Assembly (NCBI RefSeq): GCF_008253865.1
Contig: NZ_CP042331.1
Location: 4,064,001 to 4,128,000, forward strand
DNA: 64,000 nucleotides
Source: Bosea sp. F3-2
GTDB lineage: Bacteria > Pseudomonadota > Alphaproteobacteria > Rhizobiales > Beijerinckiaceae
Reading direction: 5' to 3'
Made by a program: the position numbers and the translations under genes. The notes under the pieces were generated by a model. The model saw nothing but the letters and a program-made list of their open reading frames with translations. It was not told where the DNA came from and did not search any database. The stretch's first letter is position 1; each line of letters starts with the position of its first letter. Below, one piece after another: positions 62,911-64,000 of this stretch.

Positions 62911-63510
62911 ATGGAATTCGAGAACGACATCGAGATCGACCGGTTGCTAGGGCAGCGACTGAAGGCCGCCCGCCAACGCCATCGCCTGACGCTCGACGGG
63001 CTCGCTAAGCGCAGTGGCGTCAGCCGTGCCATGATCTCCCGGGTTGAGCGCGGCGAATCGAGCCCGACGGCCGCGCTGCTGGTCCGGCTCGGCTCCGGCC
63101 TCGGCCTCTCGCTCTCGGCACTGCTGGAAGAAGATGCAGGAACCGGGCCTCTGGCGCGCCGCGACGCCCAGCCGGTCTGGCGCGATCCGGCGAGCGGCTA
63201 TCTGCGCCGCAACGTCTCGCCGCGCCGCACGGGCTCGGGCTTCGAGATCGTCGAGGTCGAACTACCCGCCGGTGCCGAAGTCCGGCTCGACAATGCGAGC
63301 GGCGCGCCGGCACTCGACCAGCAGGTCTGGGTGCTGCAGGGCCGCCTCGACCTATCGGTCGACGGCCTCCTTCACGAGCTCGCCGAGGGCGACTGCCTGC
63401 AGATGCATCTGCGCGGCGCCATCATCTACCGCAATCCAGGCACCACGCCCGTTCGCTACGCCGTCATCCTCGCCGCCAAGAGTGGCGCCTTCCCGGGACA
63501 TATCGCATGA
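62911..63510 (+). CDS. XRE-family transcriptional regulator with C-terminal cupin domain
   Basis: 199 residues. XRE helix-turn-helix at about residues 14-70 (RLKAARQRHRLTLDGLAKRSG, SRAMISRVERGESSPTAALL), then a linker and a cupin barrel (about 120-190; GFEIVEVELPAGAEVRLD, LQGRLDLSVDG, ALAEGDCLQ-like LAEGDCLQ). It is not a close paralogue of the regulators at 3547 and 49410. It overlaps the GNAT gene by 4 nt (ATGA), so the acetyltransferase is probably co-regulated. The start codon has no clear Shine-Dalgarno. Confidence 0.9.
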   Translation: MEFENDIEIDRLLGQRLKAARQRHRLTLDGLAKRSGVSRAMISRVERGESSPTAALLVRLGSGLGLSLSALLEEDAGTGPLARRDAQPVWRDPASGYLRRNVSPRRTGSGFEIVEVELPAGAEVRLDNASGAPALDQQVWVLQGRLDLSVDGLLHELAEGDCLQMHLRGAIIYRNPGTTPVRYAVILAAKSGAFPGHIA

Positions 63511-64000
63511 ACGCGACCACCCTCACCGTTGCTGTCGAGGCGCTTGATGCCGAGGCCGCCACAGCTGCCATCCCGGCGCTGGCGGAAATCCTGCGCGATT
63601 GCGTCGCCAACGGCGCCTCTGTCGGCTTCATGAACTGGAACACGCTGGCCGACTATGAGCGCTTCTGGCGCGATGTCGCGGCGAGCGTTGCGGATGGGCA
63701 GGTCATCCTGCTCGCAGCGCGGACCGCAGACGGCCTCGTCGGCACGGCGCAGCTCCATCTGATCGGCAAACCGAACCAGCCGCACCGGGCCGAGATCGCC
63801 AAGGTGCTCGTACATTCGCGCGCGCGCCGGCAGGGTATCGGCGAGGCGCTGATGCGCGCGGCCGAGGCGATCGCGCGGGAGAAGGGCCGCGACCTCCTGG
63901 TGCTCGACACCGACGAGCACGGCGCGGCAAGGCGGCTCTACAATCGGCTGGGCTGGACCGAGGTCGGCACCATCCCGCGCTATGCGCTGATGCCGGACGG
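63507..64000 (+). CDS. GNAT family N-acetyltransferase (partial, 3' end outside window)
   Basis: At least 164 residues; the frame is open at base 64000. The acetyl-CoA-binding motif A is EIAKVLVHSRARRQGIGEALM, with the R/Q-x-x-G-x-A core, followed by LVLDTDEHGAARRLYNRLGWTEVG. It acetylates an amine or antibiotic-type substrate that I cannot name. It begins inside the stop codon of the XRE-cupin gene, a pairing typical of self-regulated resistance or detoxification units. Confidence 0.88.
   Translation, partial: MNATTLTVAVEALDAEAATAAIPALAEILRDCVANGASVGFMNWNTLADYERFWRDVAASVADGQVILLAARTADGLVGTAQLHLIGKPNQPHRAEIAKVLVHSRARRQGIGEALMRAAEAIAREKGRDLLVLDTDEHGAARRLYNRLGWTEVGTIPRYALMPD

Overview
The window is GC-rich chromosomal DNA from an alphaproteobacterium, most likely of the Rhizobiales (Hyphomicrobiales). 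The evidence is a complete NepR/EcfG/PhyR general-stress-response (GSR) locus, a PmtA-type phospholipid N-methyltransferase, an Irr-like iron control element, HWE/HisKA_2-type kinases and families of palindromic intergenic repeats. A Bosea-like genus is my guess and is not proven here. I see no tRNA, rRNA, CRISPR array, prophage or intact insertion sequence. Gene density is high, and many neighbours overlap by 1-14 nt, which indicates operons.

Layout. 1-6.1 kb: end of a polyamine-type ABC operon, a HisD-family dehydrogenase, a divergent XRE-cupin regulator, and a LysR/SDR divergent pair. 6.1-7.1 kb: a decayed stretch with an Ada/MGMT remnant and an unrecognised coding remnant. 7.1-15 kb: lipoprotein, a formylglycine-generating enzyme overlapping a PPK2 polyphosphate kinase, Cys-tRNA deacylase-like protein, ABC-F ATPase, glutaminase, diguanylate cyclase and PmtA. 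15.1-26 kb: the GSR island (below). 26-42 kb: AI-2E-type permease, DNA polymerase I, GST and MarR with twin operators, aldo/keto reductase, universal stress protein, TypA/BipA, an orphan TAXI-type binding protein, trpF-trpB, a membrane glycosyltransferase and SCO1. 42-50 kb: two amidohydrolases around a peptide-type ABC transporter that lacks ATPase genes, with a divergent XRE-cupin regulator. 50-57 kb: a metal-chelate ABC importer with two methyltransferases, divergent from eutBC. 57-60 kb: an SDR/acyl-CoA dehydrogenase/kinase-fold operon resembling part of the levulinate (lva) pathway. 60-64 kb: CsbD, a GIY-YIG protein, LepA, XRE-cupin regulator and a GNAT acetyltransferase cut by the window end.

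The main result is the GSR island. Around nepR-ecfG-kinase and the divergent phyR I found by eye seven exact matches to the EcfG promoter consensus GGAAC-N16/17-CGTT. Each lies about 30-90 nt upstream of a start codon: a small membrane or secreted protein (16056), a transglutaminase-like protein (16450), a 54-aa hydrophobic protein plus extensin-like protein (21191/21352), a 77-aa unknown protein (22400, minus), a DUF992 protein (22517), a single-domain response regulator (23234) and a DUF883/DUF1469 membrane-protein operon (25914, minus). Near-matches precede nepR-ecfG itself, a Crp/Fnr gene and the distant csbD. Two exact promoters sit back to back at 22429-22486. They imply a small gene that would otherwise be easy to miss.

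The kinase co-transcribed with ecfG has a normal histidine box but has lost the recognisable ATP-binding motifs. A second, intact CHASE3 kinase lies 4.4 kb away, next to the EcfG-driven response regulator. Together these genes look like a locally clustered stress regulon with its own two-component feedback branch.
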